A program made the translations under genes and the position numbers. DNA of 64,000 nucleotides from AP-15 sp963755435 (lineage in GTDB: Bacteria > Pseudomonadota > Alphaproteobacteria > ATCC43930 > CGMCC-115725). Below the pieces are notes generated by a model. That model did no database searches, was not told the origin of the DNA, and saw only the letters and a list, made by a program, of their open reading frames with translations. Where the stretch lies: the NCBI GenBank assembly GCA_963755435.1, contig CAVWJX010000009.1, forward strand, positions 124,001 through 188,000, written 5' to 3'. Numbering within the stretch: position 1 is the first letter of the stretch; every line of letters begins with the position of its first letter. This document shows, one piece after another, positions 53,253-62,454 of this stretch.

Positions 53253-54941
53253 TCAGCGGGCGCCCGGCGACCACGGTTCAGGCGCACGCGGCTCGAGATC
53301 GGTCACGACATCGACCAGCACCGGCTCGCCAGCGCCGAGTGCTTCGGCCAGAGCGGGGGCGATCTCGGCCGGGCGCTCGACCCGGATGCCGCGCACGCCA
53401 AAGCTGCGGGCGACCGCGGTAAAATCGGTCGGGCCGAAGCGCACCAATGCCTCACCGCGGCCCGGCCGGTTGCCGGCGATGCGCCGCACCCCGGAGAGGT
53501 TCTGGCCAAAGCCCGAATTGTTGTTGACCACGACGACGGCGGCGATGCCGCAGCGACGCGCGGTTTCCAGCTCGGCCAGGTGGTAGTAGAACCCGCCATC
53601 GCCGGTAAAGCACAGCACCGCCCGGCCGGGTGCGGCGCATTTGGCGCCGAGCGAGGCGGGAAACGACCAGCCGAGCGAGCCTGCCGCACGCAGATAGGTC
53701 TGCCCGGTGCCGTTGAAATCGATCATCGTTCCGGTCCAGATGCCGGAATAGCCGGTATCGGCGACCACGATGCCGTCGGCCGGCAAGGCCTTGGTGATCT
53801 CGGCGCACAGCCGCTCGACCCGGATCGGCGCCCGATCGTCGCCGACGAGCGGCGCCATCGAGGCGCGCCAATCGGCGACGAGGCGCGCCGCCTCCTCGGC
53901 AAAGCCGCGGTCGCGGGCCGGGCGCCCGATCGCCTCGACGAGGCGGGCGACCGTCGCCTTGGGGTCGCCGACGACCCCGATTGTGTTCGGATAGCTGCGC
54001 CCGATCTCGACCGGATCGGCGTCGATCTGCACGATCTTCGTCGCCGCTGACGGCACCGTCCAGTTCAGGGTGACCTGGTCGCCGGTGTCGCAGCCGATAT
54101 AGAGCACGAGGTCGGCGCCATGCACGATGCGGTTGGCCGGCGGTGCCGAGTAGCTGCCGGGAACCCCGGCGGCGAGCGGATGCCGGGTCGGGATCAGCGC
54201 CCGGGCGCCGAGGCTCGTCGCCAGCGGTGCGGCGAGCGCTTCGGCCAGGGCGACGATCTCGGGCCCGGCCGCCGAGGCGGCAGCCCCGTCGCCGGCGACG
54301 ATCGCCACCCGCCGCGCGGCGACAAGGGCGGCGGCGGCGCGGCCAATATCGGCGGCGTCGGCGACCGGCCGGTGCGCTGGAATCCGCCGCGCCTCCGGGT
54401 CGATCAGGGTCGGCTCGCCGGTCTCGCCGAGCTCGATCACGTCGCCCTGCAAGCCGCAGAAATCGAGATGAGTCGGCCGCGGCGGGTCGGCCAACGCGGT
54501 GCGCCAGGCGTGGCGGAGGAGGCGCGGCAATTCGGCGGTCGCGTCGACCGGGGCTGAAAACTTGGTCACCGCCGCGAATAACGGGGCGTGGGCGATTTCC
54601 TGATAGGAGTTGCGGTGCTGGAACGAAGGCTCCTTGCGCCCGGTCAGCGCGATCACCGGGCTATGCCCGAGATAAGCGTCCTGGAGGCCCGAGGCGAGGT
54701 TGGCGGCGCCGACGGACTGGGCCATGCACACCCCCGGCCGGCCGGCGATGCGGGCGTAGCCGTCGGCCATGTAGGCCGCGGCCTTCTCCGAATGGGCGAG
54801 GATCGGGGTCACGCCCAGATCGCCGAGCTCCATCAGGGTGCGGCGCATGCACGATTCGACGAAGAAGACATGGCTCATGCCGGTGCCGGCGAGCGCCTGC
54901 GCCAGCCATTGCGCGCCGTTGACGGCTCGCTTTTCGCTCAT
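53253..54941 (-). CDS. ThDP-dependent enzyme, acetolactate-synthase-like
   Basis: A 562-residue member of the pyruvate-oxidase/acetolactate-synthase superfamily. The catalytic Glu is in ILAHSEKAAAYMADGYARIA; the cofactor-pocket segment is GVCMAQSVGAANLASGLQDA; the ThDP/Mg site is FTGDGGFYYHLAELETARRC with VVNNNSGFG. Several residues differ from biosynthetic IlvB, and no small subunit is nearby, so a catabolic lyase or decarboxylase of a 2-keto acid is more likely. It leads a minus-strand run with an SDR and a luciferase-like oxidoreductase. Confidence 0.87.
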   Translation of the reverse strand: MSEKRAVNGAQWLAQALAGTGMSHVFFVESCMRRTLMELGDLGVTPILAHSEKAAAYMADGYARIAGRPGVCMAQSVGAANLASGLQDAYLGHSPVIALTGRKEPSFQHRNSYQEIAHAPLFAAVTKFSAPVDATAELPRLLRHAWRTALADPPRPTHLDFCGLQGDVIELGETGEPTLIDPEARRIPAHRPVADAADIGRAAAALVAARRVAIVAGDGAAASAAGPEIVALAEALAAPLATSLGARALIPTRHPLAAGVPGSYSAPPANRIVHGADLVLYIGCDTGDQVTLNWTVPSAATKIVQIDADPVEIGRSYPNTIGVVGDPKATVARLVEAIGRPARDRGFAEEAARLVADWRASMAPLVGDDRAPIRVERLCAEITKALPADGIVVADTGYSGIWTGTMIDFNGTGQTYLRAAGSLGWSFPASLGAKCAAPGRAVLCFTGDGGFYYHLAELETARRCGIAAVVVVNNNSGFGQNLSGVRRIAGNRPGRGEALVRFGPTDFTAVARSFGVRGIRVERPAEIAPALAEALGAGEPVLVDVVTDLEPRAPEPWSPGAR

Positions 54942-55001
54942 CTCGGCTTTCCTCCAATTTGGCCAGGAGACCGGAGACCCGTCTCCTGTCGTGCCGCGCC
55001 T

Positions 55002-55763
55002 CTAAAGCGTCAGTCCGCCGTCGACGATAATCGTCTGGCCGGTGATCATCGCCGCCCCGGCACACAGGAAAAAGATCGTCTCGGCAATGTCCTCGGGTCG
55101 GCAGGCGCGCTTCAAGGGCGTGCGCTCGATCGAGGTCTCTTTGCGATCGGCCGGCCAGTCCTTGTTCCACGGACTGTCGACAAAGCCCGGCGCCACCGCG
55201 TTGACCCGGATTTCGGGGGCAAGCGTGCGCGCCAGGCTGCGGGTCAGGTTGATCAGCCCGGCCTTGCTCGTCGCGTAGGGGATGCTACTGCCCGAACCCA
55301 TCATCCCGGCGATCGAGGCAGTATTGCAGATCGCCCCTCGCGCCGCTTTCAACGCCGGGACCGCGGCATGGCTGCAGCGAAACGGGCCGATCAAATTGGT
55401 ATTGAGGATGGTCGACCAGAATTCCTCGGAGAGCGCGTCCAGATCGGCGAACGGGATCGGCGTCGGGGTCGCCGGGGTCCCGGCATTGTTGACCAGAAAA
55501 TCGAGCCGGCCGAGCGCGTCGATGGCGCTCGCCACCATCCGCTCTGCCTCGCCCGGGCGGGCGACGTTGCCGGGTGCGGCAACCACCCGGCGGCCTTCGG
55601 CCTTGAGCCGCTCGACCGCGGCGGCCCCGCGCGGATCCTCGGGCAGATGGTTCAGCGCCACCGTGGCTCCGCAGCGCGAAAAGATTTCCGCGGCAGCGAG
55701 GCCGATGCCCGAGGCCGCCCCGGTCACCAGCACGGTTTTGCCGGCGAGATCCGCACTGATCAT
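55002..55763 (-). CDS. Short-chain dehydrogenase/reductase
   Basis: A 253-residue NAD(P)-dependent oxidoreductase. Cofactor loop KTVLVTGAASGIGLAAAEIF, structural NNAG in FLVNNAGTPA, catalytic Ser-Tyr-Lys as NTASIAGMMG and IPYATSKAGLINLTRSLART, and the C-terminal MITGQTIIVDGGLTL. All key residues are present. The ATG at 55763 follows GAGGGGGCG; the longer frame to 55826 lacks such a site. It lies 60 bases upstream of the ThDP gene on the same strand. Confidence 0.92.
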   Translation of the reverse strand: MISADLAGKTVLVTGAASGIGLAAAEIFSRCGATVALNHLPEDPRGAAAVERLKAEGRRVVAAPGNVARPGEAERMVASAIDALGRLDFLVNNAGTPATPTPIPFADLDALSEEFWSTILNTNLIGPFRCSHAAVPALKAARGAICNTASIAGMMGSGSSIPYATSKAGLINLTRSLARTLAPEIRVNAVAPGFVDSPWNKDWPADRKETSIERTPLKRACRPEDIAETIFFLCAGAAMITGQTIIVDGGLTL

Positions 55764-55869
55764 GTCGCCCCCTCGATCGAGTTTAACCGTCTCCGCGCAG
55801 CATGCCGCCGCGGCGCGGGCTGTCAAGCCACCGGCGCCCGATCTTGGCCCGGCGACCGGAGCCGGCCGG

Positions 55870-56694
55870 TCAGAGCAGATCGCGCGCCCGTTCGAGCTCT
55901 TCGAACTCGCCGTATTGCGAGACCAGCAGCACCTCGTCGAAACCGAGCTGTTCCATCCGCTTCAGCCGCCGCCGCGCCTCGTCCGGCGGACAGACCAGCG
56001 CCACATCGGTCGCCGCGGCGAGCTCCGCCGATTCGGGCCGGTTGGCGAGATCGACGGCGACATTGGCCAGGACCGCGTTGTCGCCGCCGGCCTCGCGGTA
56101 GATCTTCATGCCGGCTTCGAGATCGTCCCAGCTGCTGTATCGGCCGGACGGGGTCCAGCCCTGGCACTCCTTGGCGGCATAGGTGATCCAGCGCGGGCTG
56201 CGCCAGGCGCCCATCAGGATCGGCGGCCCGCCTTCGCATCCCGGCCACAAGGACAGCGTGCCGCCATTGACCGGCTCGCCGCGCCACACCTTGTGCATGG
56301 TCTCGAGGGCAATTCGCATCGCGCGGAAGCGATGGTCGTAATCGAGGCCGAGCAATTCGAAATCCGCTCGGGTCGAGCCGCTGCCGACGCCGAGCCGCAG
56401 CCGGCCGGCGGACAACGCCTGGACCGACTGGACGCGATGGGCGAGTTCGATCGGGTGGCGCAGCGACAGCTGCAAGACGCCGATGCCGAGCTCGACCCGC
56501 TCGGTCACGGCGGCGAGCGCCGCCAGCTCGACCAGGGGATCGAGGGTGGGCCGCCCGCGCCCCAGCGAATCCCCGACCCAGATCCCGGGAAATCCGGCGG
56601 CTTCGATGCGGCGGGCATAATCGGCGGTGCGGCGCAAGAGCCGGTCGTGCGGTCCCGTGCCGGCGCTGAACCGGATCATTGCGCTGACTTTCAC
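55870..56694 (-). CDS. Luciferase-like (LLM class) flavin oxidoreductase
   Basis: A 274-residue TIM-barrel protein of the bacterial luciferase/F420-or-FMN oxidoreductase superfamily: ARRIEAAGFPGIWVGDSLGR, VTERVELGIGVLQLSLRHPI, LSAGRLRLGVGSGSTRADFE and ATDVALVCPPDEARRRLKRM. The pattern 'G.G.G.TR.DFE..G.D...R' near residue 110 is diagnostic. The cofactor cannot be told. It belongs to the minus-strand cluster with the SDR and ThDP enzymes. Confidence 0.88.
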   Translation of the reverse strand: MKVSAMIRFSAGTGPHDRLLRRTADYARRIEAAGFPGIWVGDSLGRGRPTLDPLVELAALAAVTERVELGIGVLQLSLRHPIELAHRVQSVQALSAGRLRLGVGSGSTRADFELLGLDYDHRFRAMRIALETMHKVWRGEPVNGGTLSLWPGCEGGPPILMGAWRSPRWITYAAKECQGWTPSGRYSSWDDLEAGMKIYREAGGDNAVLANVAVDLANRPESAELAAATDVALVCPPDEARRRLKRMEQLGFDEVLLVSQYGEFEELERARDLL

Positions 56695-56873
56695 GACATT
56701 CCCCTGTTTGCGGTTGATTCGGCGTCAGCATGCAGCATCCTCGCGGCGGGCGCCAAGCGCCGGGCAGTCCCGCCGCGCATTTCAGGATTGCGTGGCGCGG
56801 TCGCGCGCTTGCGGTATCGAGCGATCGGCGCGCTCGTGGTAAGGTGGCGCGTTGCGTTCAGGGAGGAAAAGAC

Positions 56874-57461
56874 ATGGATACGATCGAGGCTGCCGCGCGG
56901 CGCGGAGCCACGCGATTGCTCTCGCAGCTGCCGTCCCGCCTGCACCACCATGCCTATGTCGTCAAGGACCACGAGGCCAACCGCCGGTTCTTCGAGGACC
57001 TGCTCGGGATTCCGCTGGCGGCGACCTGGTGCGAAAAGAATTTCAGCGCCGAGCTGCAGCGCGAGGTTGAGTTTTGCCACACCTTTTTTGCGATGGCCGA
57101 CGGTGGCGCGCTGGCTTTTTTCCAGTTCGCCGACCCTGAGCTCTACCAGATGACCCAGGCCGAGAAGCCGGCCCGCATCGGGCGCTACGATCATGTCGCC
57201 TTCAAGGCGGAGCCCGAGACCTATGAGGAATTGAAGCGGCGTCTCGAAAGCGCCGGCGAGAACTACCGCGAGACCAATCACGGCTATTGCAAGTCGATCT
57301 ACGTCGCCTCGCCCGACGGGCTGATCGTCGAGTTCACCCAGGACCCGGACGATGTCGCCGAGATCGACGCGATCCGCCGCGCCGACGCGCATTCCGAGCT
57401 GGCGCGGTGGCTGGCCGGCGACCGCCGCACCAACAACGAGCTGCGCGGCCGCCACATCTGA
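56874..57461 (+). CDS. Glyoxalase/bleomycin-resistance/dioxygenase (VOC) protein
   Basis: A 195-residue VOC-fold protein. The ATG at 56874 follows CAGGGAGGAAAAG. The first repeat is HHHAYVVKDHEANRRFFEDL (metal His), and the second RIGRYDHVAFKAEPETYEEL (metal His) with YVASPDGLIVEFTQDPDDVA (metal Glu). The metal ligands are therefore complete, suggesting an active enzyme. It faces the LLM gene divergently. Confidence 0.88.
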   Translation: MDTIEAAARRGATRLLSQLPSRLHHHAYVVKDHEANRRFFEDLLGIPLAATWCEKNFSAELQREVEFCHTFFAMADGGALAFFQFADPELYQMTQAEKPARIGRYDHVAFKAEPETYEELKRRLESAGENYRETNHGYCKSIYVASPDGLIVEFTQDPDDVAEIDAIRRADAHSELARWLAGDRRTNNELRGRHI

Positions 57462-57493
57462 CCGGGCGCCACCCTCGTTCTCCTCCACCCTGA

Positions 57494-57516
57494 CCCTCCC
57501 CCGCAGGCGGGGGGAG
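57494..57516. terminator. GC-rich hairpin between convergent VOC genes
   Basis: CCCTCCCCCGC-AG-GCGGGGGGAG (57494-57516) forms a strong near-perfect stem between two convergent genes. Repeats of this 'CTCCCC..GGGGAG' type are common bidirectional terminators in alphaproteobacteria. There is no T-tract, so the function is inferred from position. Confidence 0.45.
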
Positions 57517-57573
57517 TGAATGGGAGGGGCCGCTTTCCTGCGGAAGAAGGGGAGAGGCTCCGAGCCGGGCGGC

Positions 57574-58113
57574 TCAGGCCGACAGCTGGCGCTCGAGGTC
57601 GCCGCGCCAATCGTTGAACGGCCGAAACCCCGGCTGGGCTTCGCAGAACGCCTTGGTGTCGTCAAAGATCTCCGCCGCCGGGCGGGAAAGGTCGATCGGC
57701 TGGCGCGCCGGCTGCGGGATGTACCAGGGCGTGTCGACAAAGACCTCGACCCGGTTGCCTTCGGGATCGCGGAAATAGACCGACCAGGCGATGCCGTGAT
57801 GGATCGGGTCGATGTCGCTGACCGGCGCCGATTTCAATCGCTGGTGAAACGCCTTTAGCTCGTCGAGCGAGCCGAGCCGGAACGACAGCTGGTTCAGGAT
57901 GCGATCGGGCAGCCCCTCCGGGCGTCCGGTCGCCAGCACGATCTGGTGATGGTCCTTGGGGTCGCGGCTGAGAAACGTCAATTCGCCGTTGCGCACCGAG
58001 CCCCGATCGGTCACGGCAAAGCCCATGACGTCGCGGTAGAACGCGACCATCGGTTCGAGGTCGCGCACGAACAGCCCGACATGGCTGAGCTGAAGATTGA
58101 TCTGCGGCTCCAC
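57574..58113 (-). CDS. VOC family protein, extradiol-dioxygenase-like
   Basis: A 179-residue protein with two VOC modules: NLQLSHVGLFVRDLEPMVAF (metal His), HQIVLATGRPEGLPDRILNQ, LSFRLGSLDELKAF and HHGIAWSVYFRDPEGNRVEV (metal Glu in the NRVE part). The segment DPKDHHQIVLA and the second His in PIHHGIAW complete a likely metal site. It resembles biphenyl-diol dioxygenase-type proteins. It converges with the other VOC gene. Confidence 0.88.
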   Translation of the reverse strand: MEPQINLQLSHVGLFVRDLEPMVAFYRDVMGFAVTDRGSVRNGELTFLSRDPKDHHQIVLATGRPEGLPDRILNQLSFRLGSLDELKAFHQRLKSAPVSDIDPIHHGIAWSVYFRDPEGNRVEVFVDTPWYIPQPARQPIDLSRPAAEIFDDTKAFCEAQPGFRPFNDWRGDLERQLSA

Positions 58114-58218
58114 GACGCTACCTCCTGCGATTGGTCTGCGAACCCTGATTATGTAGGGCGCCGCGCCGCTGATCCACCATTGCGCGCGGTCGCCGCCAAG
58201 ATCTGCCGGCCGATTTCG

Positions 58219-58458
58219 TCACTGCACGCGGTGCAGCCCGAGATCGGCGAGGCACCCGCCGATCGGGCCGGTCTCGCCGGCGCTGTTGTCGCGATCCTGG
58301 CAGGCGGCGACGACGGCGGCAAATTCGGCCCGGGTCGGCGGCTTCCCTTTGGGTGTCTGCCAATCGTTCAGCTCGGACGACACCCCCGGCGGGGTGACCC
58401 GGTCCGCCGTCACGCACGCCGCCAAGCCCAGCAGCAGCAGCATAACCACCCCCCGCAT
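58219..58458 (-). CDS. Small putative lipoprotein
   Basis: A 79-residue protein, MRGVVMLLLLGLAACVTADR, with a lipobox (LAAC) at residue ~15, so the mature form would be a ~65-residue lipoprotein with two more Cys (AAVVAACQDRDN; GPIGGCLADLGLH) that could form a disulfide. No family is recognised. The start at 58458 follows a G-rich stretch; an ATG eight codons upstream is also possible. Confidence 0.65.
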   Translation of the reverse strand: MRGVVMLLLLGLAACVTADRVTPPGVSSELNDWQTPKGKPPTRAEFAAVVAACQDRDNSAGETGPIGGCLADLGLHRVQ

Positions 58459-58497
58459 CGAGCACCCCCGCGCTCCGACCAATGCCCAGGCGCGACA

Positions 58498-59155
58498 TTA
58501 GCCGGCCGCGCCGGCCGGCGCCACCCTTTCGCCGACGCAAGCGCCGACACCGCTGTCGCAGATCGCGACGCCGCGCGCGACCTGCACCGCCGCGACGGCG
58601 CGGGCGAGCGGCGCGACGAAGTCCGGGTAGTCGTCATCGGGCACGATGCGCAGTGCCAGCACCTTGCCCAGCCCGACGCCCCATTGATCGAACGAATTGA
58701 TGCCCCAGACGCACCCTGCGTGAACGCGCTGTGCTCGTACAGAGCGACGAGCTTGCCGAGCGCCGCCGGGGCAATCGTTCCATCAGGATCGTGTTGGACG
58801 GGCGGTTACCGGGAAAGCTGCGGTGCGGCACCAGCCAGTTGGGCGAGCCCTCCGCGCGGACTTCCGCCGCCGTCTTGCCGAACGCGAGGGCTTCGCCCTG
58901 GGCGAGGACATTGGCCAGCAGCATGTCGTGCTGTTGCCCCTGCGGGTTCGGCGGCTGGCCAAAGGCGATGAAGTCGTAAGGGCGTCTCTTCGGTGATGTG
59001 GTTCTTCGAATAATCGAGGTAGATCGCGGCGGCTTCGGCCTGCATCCGCTCGCCGCGCTCCGGATCCTCGGCGAACAACTCGCGCAGGTGCCTATCGCGG
59101 ACGGCGCGGTGTGGGTTTCGAGCGCGCGCCAGGCGGGATGTGCAGTCATCGTCAT
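58498..59155 (-). pseudogene. pgi: Glucose-6-phosphate isomerase with a large internal deletion
   Basis: The N-terminus is clear: TAHPAWRALETHTA, RHLRELFAEDPERGERMQAE and YLDYSKNHITEE (in two frames around 59080-58990). It then jumps to the C-terminal third, FIAFGQPPNPQGQQHDMLLA, NVLAQGEALAFGKTAAEVRA, SFPGNRPSNTI, and in another frame LVALYEHSAFTQGCVWGINS and FDQWGVGLGKVLA. About 350 internal residues, including the active-site Glu and sugar-phosphate site, are absent, and several indels remain. The gene is unquestionably dead. It sits at the end of the glycogen operon where an intact pgi would complete the route. Confidence 0.87.
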
Positions 59156-59194
59156 CTCTGCCCTATCCTATTGCCCGCCCGTGGTCGGCTCCCT

Positions 59195-60766
59195 TCAGGC
59201 ACGCAACCGATGCGGGGCGGCGGCAATGGCAGGCGCGCGGTTCGTAGTCAGTGTCAGATCGTGCAGCCACTGCCAGGGGGCCAAATCCAGCATCGCTTCG
59301 GTGCACCGCCAGCGCCAATTGCCTCCGGTGCGGCCGGGCCGGTTCATGCGCGCCTCCTCGCTGAGGTTCAGCAGGTCTTGCAGCGGCGCCATTGCCAGCG
59401 CGGCCGCTGAGTGCCACGCGAGCTCGATCACCGCCGGGGCCGCTTCTCCGCCGCCGCCGGCCGGGCGCCTCAGGTAATCCCACACATCCTGCCGCTGCTG
59501 CTCCGGCAGCGCCTCGAACCAGGCGCGCGTTGTCGAATTGTCGTGGGTGCCAGTATAGACGACCGTATTGTGCGCGTAATTTTCGGGTAGGTGCGGGTTG
59601 TCGGGATGGCCGTCGAAGGCGAACTGGAGCACCCGCATTCCCGGCAGACCGAAGCGGTCGCGCAAGGCGACCACATCGGGCGTGATCATACCCAGATCCT
59701 CGGCAATCAACGGAAGCCCGCCCAATGCCGCTGCCGCCGTGGCGAAGAAATCGGCGCCCGGACCGGGAACCCAGCTTCCGCTTTCGGCCGTCGCCGATCC
59801 GGCGGGCACGTACCAGCCTGCGGCGAAGGCCCGGAAATGGTCGAGCCGGCTCATATCGACATGGGCGAGCAGGGCGCGCAGCCGCTCGATCCACCAGCGG
59901 TAGCCGCTTCGCCGCAAAGCCTGCCAATCGTAGACGGGGTTGCCCCAGAGCTGACCCGTGGCGCTGAAGTAATCCGGCGGCACGCCCGCGACAAAAAGCG
60001 GCCGAGCGTGTTTGTCCAGCCGGAAGAATTGCGGCGCGGCCCAGACGTCGCTCGAATCCGGGGAGACGTAGAACGGCAGGTCGCCGATCAGGCGCACCCC
60101 CTTCGCACGCGCGTATCGCTTCAACCGGCTGCCCTGGCGCAACAACAGGAATTGCGCGAACCGGGTTTCTTCGCACTGCGCCGCCATTTCCCGCCGGGCC
60201 GATTGCAGCGCTGCCGGCTCGCGACGCACCAGTTCGTCCGGCCAGTCGAGATAGGTTGCGCCCTCGAACCGGGTCTTCAGCGCCCGAAAGAGTGCGTAAT
60301 CATCGAGCCAGTGGCTCTGCTCATGGCAGAATTCCTCGAATGCCGAGCGCAAATCGGCGCGGGCGCCGGAGCTGAAATTGCGCCAGGCGGCATCAAGCAG
60401 CCGCTCCTTCAGCGGGATCACCGCAGCGAAATCGACCCAGGCGGCGACGCCGCCGTCGCCGACGCAGTCACCCGGATGCAGCAGCCCGTCCTCGACCAGG
60501 TCGTCCGGGCTGATCAGCAGCTCGTTGCCGGCAAATGAGGACAGCGACTGGTAAGGCGAATCGCCGTAGCCGGTCGGCCCCACCGGGAGTACCTGCCACC
60601 AGCTCTGACCGGCCGCCTGCAGCCGGTCGATCCACCGGCGCGCCGCTGACCCCAGGTCACCGACACCGTGGCGGGACGGCAGCGAGGTGACGTGCGCCAG
60701 GATGCCACAAGCGCGATACTCCGGCTGAAACGGCAGTACGATGGGGTCCCGGCCGTCATCCTGCAT
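59195..60766 (-). CDS. malQ: 4-alpha-glucanotransferase (amylomaltase)
   Basis: A 523-residue GH77 enzyme that transfers glucan chains between maltodextrins. Seen: ILAHVTSLPSRHGVGDLGSA, SWWQVLPVGPTGYGDSPYQS, GVRLIGDLPFYVSPDSSDVW, DMSRLDHFRAFAAGWYVPAG (catalytic Asp), LIAEDLGMITPDVVALRDRF (acid/base Glu) and VVYTGTHDNSTTRAWFEALP. Length matches the short bacterial form. Its start overlaps pgm by 11 bases, so it is in the glgP-MFS-pgm-malQ operon. Confidence 0.95.
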   Translation of the reverse strand: MQDDGRDPIVLPFQPEYRACGILAHVTSLPSRHGVGDLGSAARRWIDRLQAAGQSWWQVLPVGPTGYGDSPYQSLSSFAGNELLISPDDLVEDGLLHPGDCVGDGGVAAWVDFAAVIPLKERLLDAAWRNFSSGARADLRSAFEEFCHEQSHWLDDYALFRALKTRFEGATYLDWPDELVRREPAALQSARREMAAQCEETRFAQFLLLRQGSRLKRYARAKGVRLIGDLPFYVSPDSSDVWAAPQFFRLDKHARPLFVAGVPPDYFSATGQLWGNPVYDWQALRRSGYRWWIERLRALLAHVDMSRLDHFRAFAAGWYVPAGSATAESGSWVPGPGADFFATAAAALGGLPLIAEDLGMITPDVVALRDRFGLPGMRVLQFAFDGHPDNPHLPENYAHNTVVYTGTHDNSTTRAWFEALPEQQRQDVWDYLRRPAGGGGEAAPAVIELAWHSAAALAMAPLQDLLNLSEEARMNRPGRTGGNWRWRCTEAMLDLAPWQWLHDLTLTTNRAPAIAAAPHRLRA

Positions 60767-62426
60767 GTCGCGGCACCCCCTCGTCTGCGGCTAGCGCCTT
60801 GCCCACCATCGCCTGTGCCTCGCGGACGATCGCGTCCAGGTGCGCCTCGTCCTTGAAGCTCTCCGCATAGATTTTGTAGATGGCCTCGGTGCCGGAAGGG
60901 CGCGCCGCAAACCAGCCGCTCTTGGCGACGACCTTGATGCCGTCGATCGCGGCGTTGTTGCCCGGCGCGCGGCTGAGCTTGGCGAGGATCGGCTCGCCGG
61001 CCAGTTCCATCGCCGTAACGGATTTCGACGAAAGGAGGCTCAGCCGTGCCTTCTGCTCGCGTGTCGCCGGCGCGTCGATCCGGGTGTAGTGCGGGGTGCC
61101 GAACCGTTCGGTGAGCATGCGATAATGCTCGCCGGGGTCGCGGCCGGTGCGGGCGGTGATCTCGGCCGCCAGCAGGGCCATGATCGGGCCGTCCTTGTCG
61201 GTGGTCCACACGCTGCCGTCGTGCCGCAGAAAGCTGGCGCCGGCGCTTTCCTCGCCGCCGAAACAACACGAGCTGTCGAAAAGTCCCGGAACGAACCATT
61301 TGAACCCGACCGGCACCTCGCACAATCGCCGCCCGAGGCTTTCTGTCACCCGGTCGATCATGCTGCTGCTGACCAGCGTTTTGCCGATCGCGGCGTGCGC
61401 CGGCCAGGCCGGGCGATGCGCCAGCAGATAGGCAATAGCCACTGCCAAATAATGATCGGGTTTGAGCAACCCGGCCGAAGGCGTGACGATGCCGTGTCGA
61501 TCCGAATCCGGATCGTTGGCGAAGGCGACGCGGTATTTGTCCTTGAGATCGACAAGCCGCGCCATGGCCCAGGGGCTCGAACAATCCATGCGGATCTTGC
61601 CGTCGTGATCGACAGTCATAAATGCAAAGGTCGGGTCCACGATCGGGTTCACAACGGCGATGTCGAGTTTGTAGACTGCGTTGATCGGCTCCCAGTAGTG
61701 CACCGCGGCGCCGCCCAGCGGATCGACAGCGAGTTTGAGGCCGGCAGCACGGATCGCCTCCATGTCCACGACGTTCCGTAGATCCTCGACATAGGGCAGC
61801 ACGAAATCGTCCTGATGCGTGGTCGCGGCTTCGAGCGCTGCGGCGACCGGCACTCGCCTGACTTCGGCGCTGCCGCCGCGCAATAGCTCGTTGGCGCGGC
61901 GCTCGACCCATTGCGTCACATTGGTATCCGCCGGCCCGCCATTTGTCGGGTTGTATTTGAAACCACCATCCTCGGGCGGGTTGTGCGACGGGGTGACGAC
62001 AATGCCGTCAGCGAGCCCCTGAACGCGCCCGCGGTTGTGGACGAGGATCGCCCGCGAAATGACCGGGGTCGGCGTGACCCCATCATCGCGCTGAATGATT
62101 GTCTCAACGCCGTTGGCGGCAAGAACTTCCAGCGCCGTGCGCTGGGCCGGGCCGGAGAGGGCATGCGTGTCCTTGCCCATGAACAACGGGCCGTCTGTGC
62201 CGTGCGCCCGCCGGAAGTCGCAGATCGCCTGGGTGATCGCCAGGATGTGCGCCTCGGTGAACGAGCCGTCCCGCGGCGAGCCGCGATGGCCGCTGGTGCC
62301 GAAGCTGACCCGCTGCGCCGGATCACCCGGATCGGGCCGACATTTCAAGTATGCGCGTTCGAGGCGAGCCGGATCGATCAACATCTCCTTTGGGGCCGGC
62401 TTGCCGGCCAAGGGGGACATCGTCAT
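60756..62426 (-). CDS. pgm: Phosphoglucomutase (alpha-D-glucose phosphate-specific)
   Basis: A 556-residue enzyme that interconverts glucose-1-phosphate and glucose-6-phosphate. The phosphoserine site is GIVVTPSHNPPEDGGFKYNP, the Mg site VAFANDPDSDRHGIVTPSAG, the sugar-binding region FKWFVPGLFDSSCCFGGEES, and the phosphate-binding loop FAARPSGTEAIYKIYAE. All are intact. It takes the glucose-1-phosphate released by GlgP. The start MTMSPLAGKP at 62426 fits the family; the MFS gene ends 28 bases upstream of it. Confidence 0.95.
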   Translation of the reverse strand: MTMSPLAGKPAPKEMLIDPARLERAYLKCRPDPGDPAQRVSFGTSGHRGSPRDGSFTEAHILAITQAICDFRRAHGTDGPLFMGKDTHALSGPAQRTALEVLAANGVETIIQRDDGVTPTPVISRAILVHNRGRVQGLADGIVVTPSHNPPEDGGFKYNPTNGGPADTNVTQWVERRANELLRGGSAEVRRVPVAAALEAATTHQDDFVLPYVEDLRNVVDMEAIRAAGLKLAVDPLGGAAVHYWEPINAVYKLDIAVVNPIVDPTFAFMTVDHDGKIRMDCSSPWAMARLVDLKDKYRVAFANDPDSDRHGIVTPSAGLLKPDHYLAVAIAYLLAHRPAWPAHAAIGKTLVSSSMIDRVTESLGRRLCEVPVGFKWFVPGLFDSSCCFGGEESAGASFLRHDGSVWTTDKDGPIMALLAAEITARTGRDPGEHYRMLTERFGTPHYTRIDAPATREQKARLSLLSSKSVTAMELAGEPILAKLSRAPGNNAAIDGIKVVAKSGWFAARPSGTEAIYKIYAESFKDEAHLDAIVREAQAMVGKALAADEGVPRHAG

Positions 62427-62454
62427 GCGTTGCTCCGTTCTGTGGTGCCGGTTT

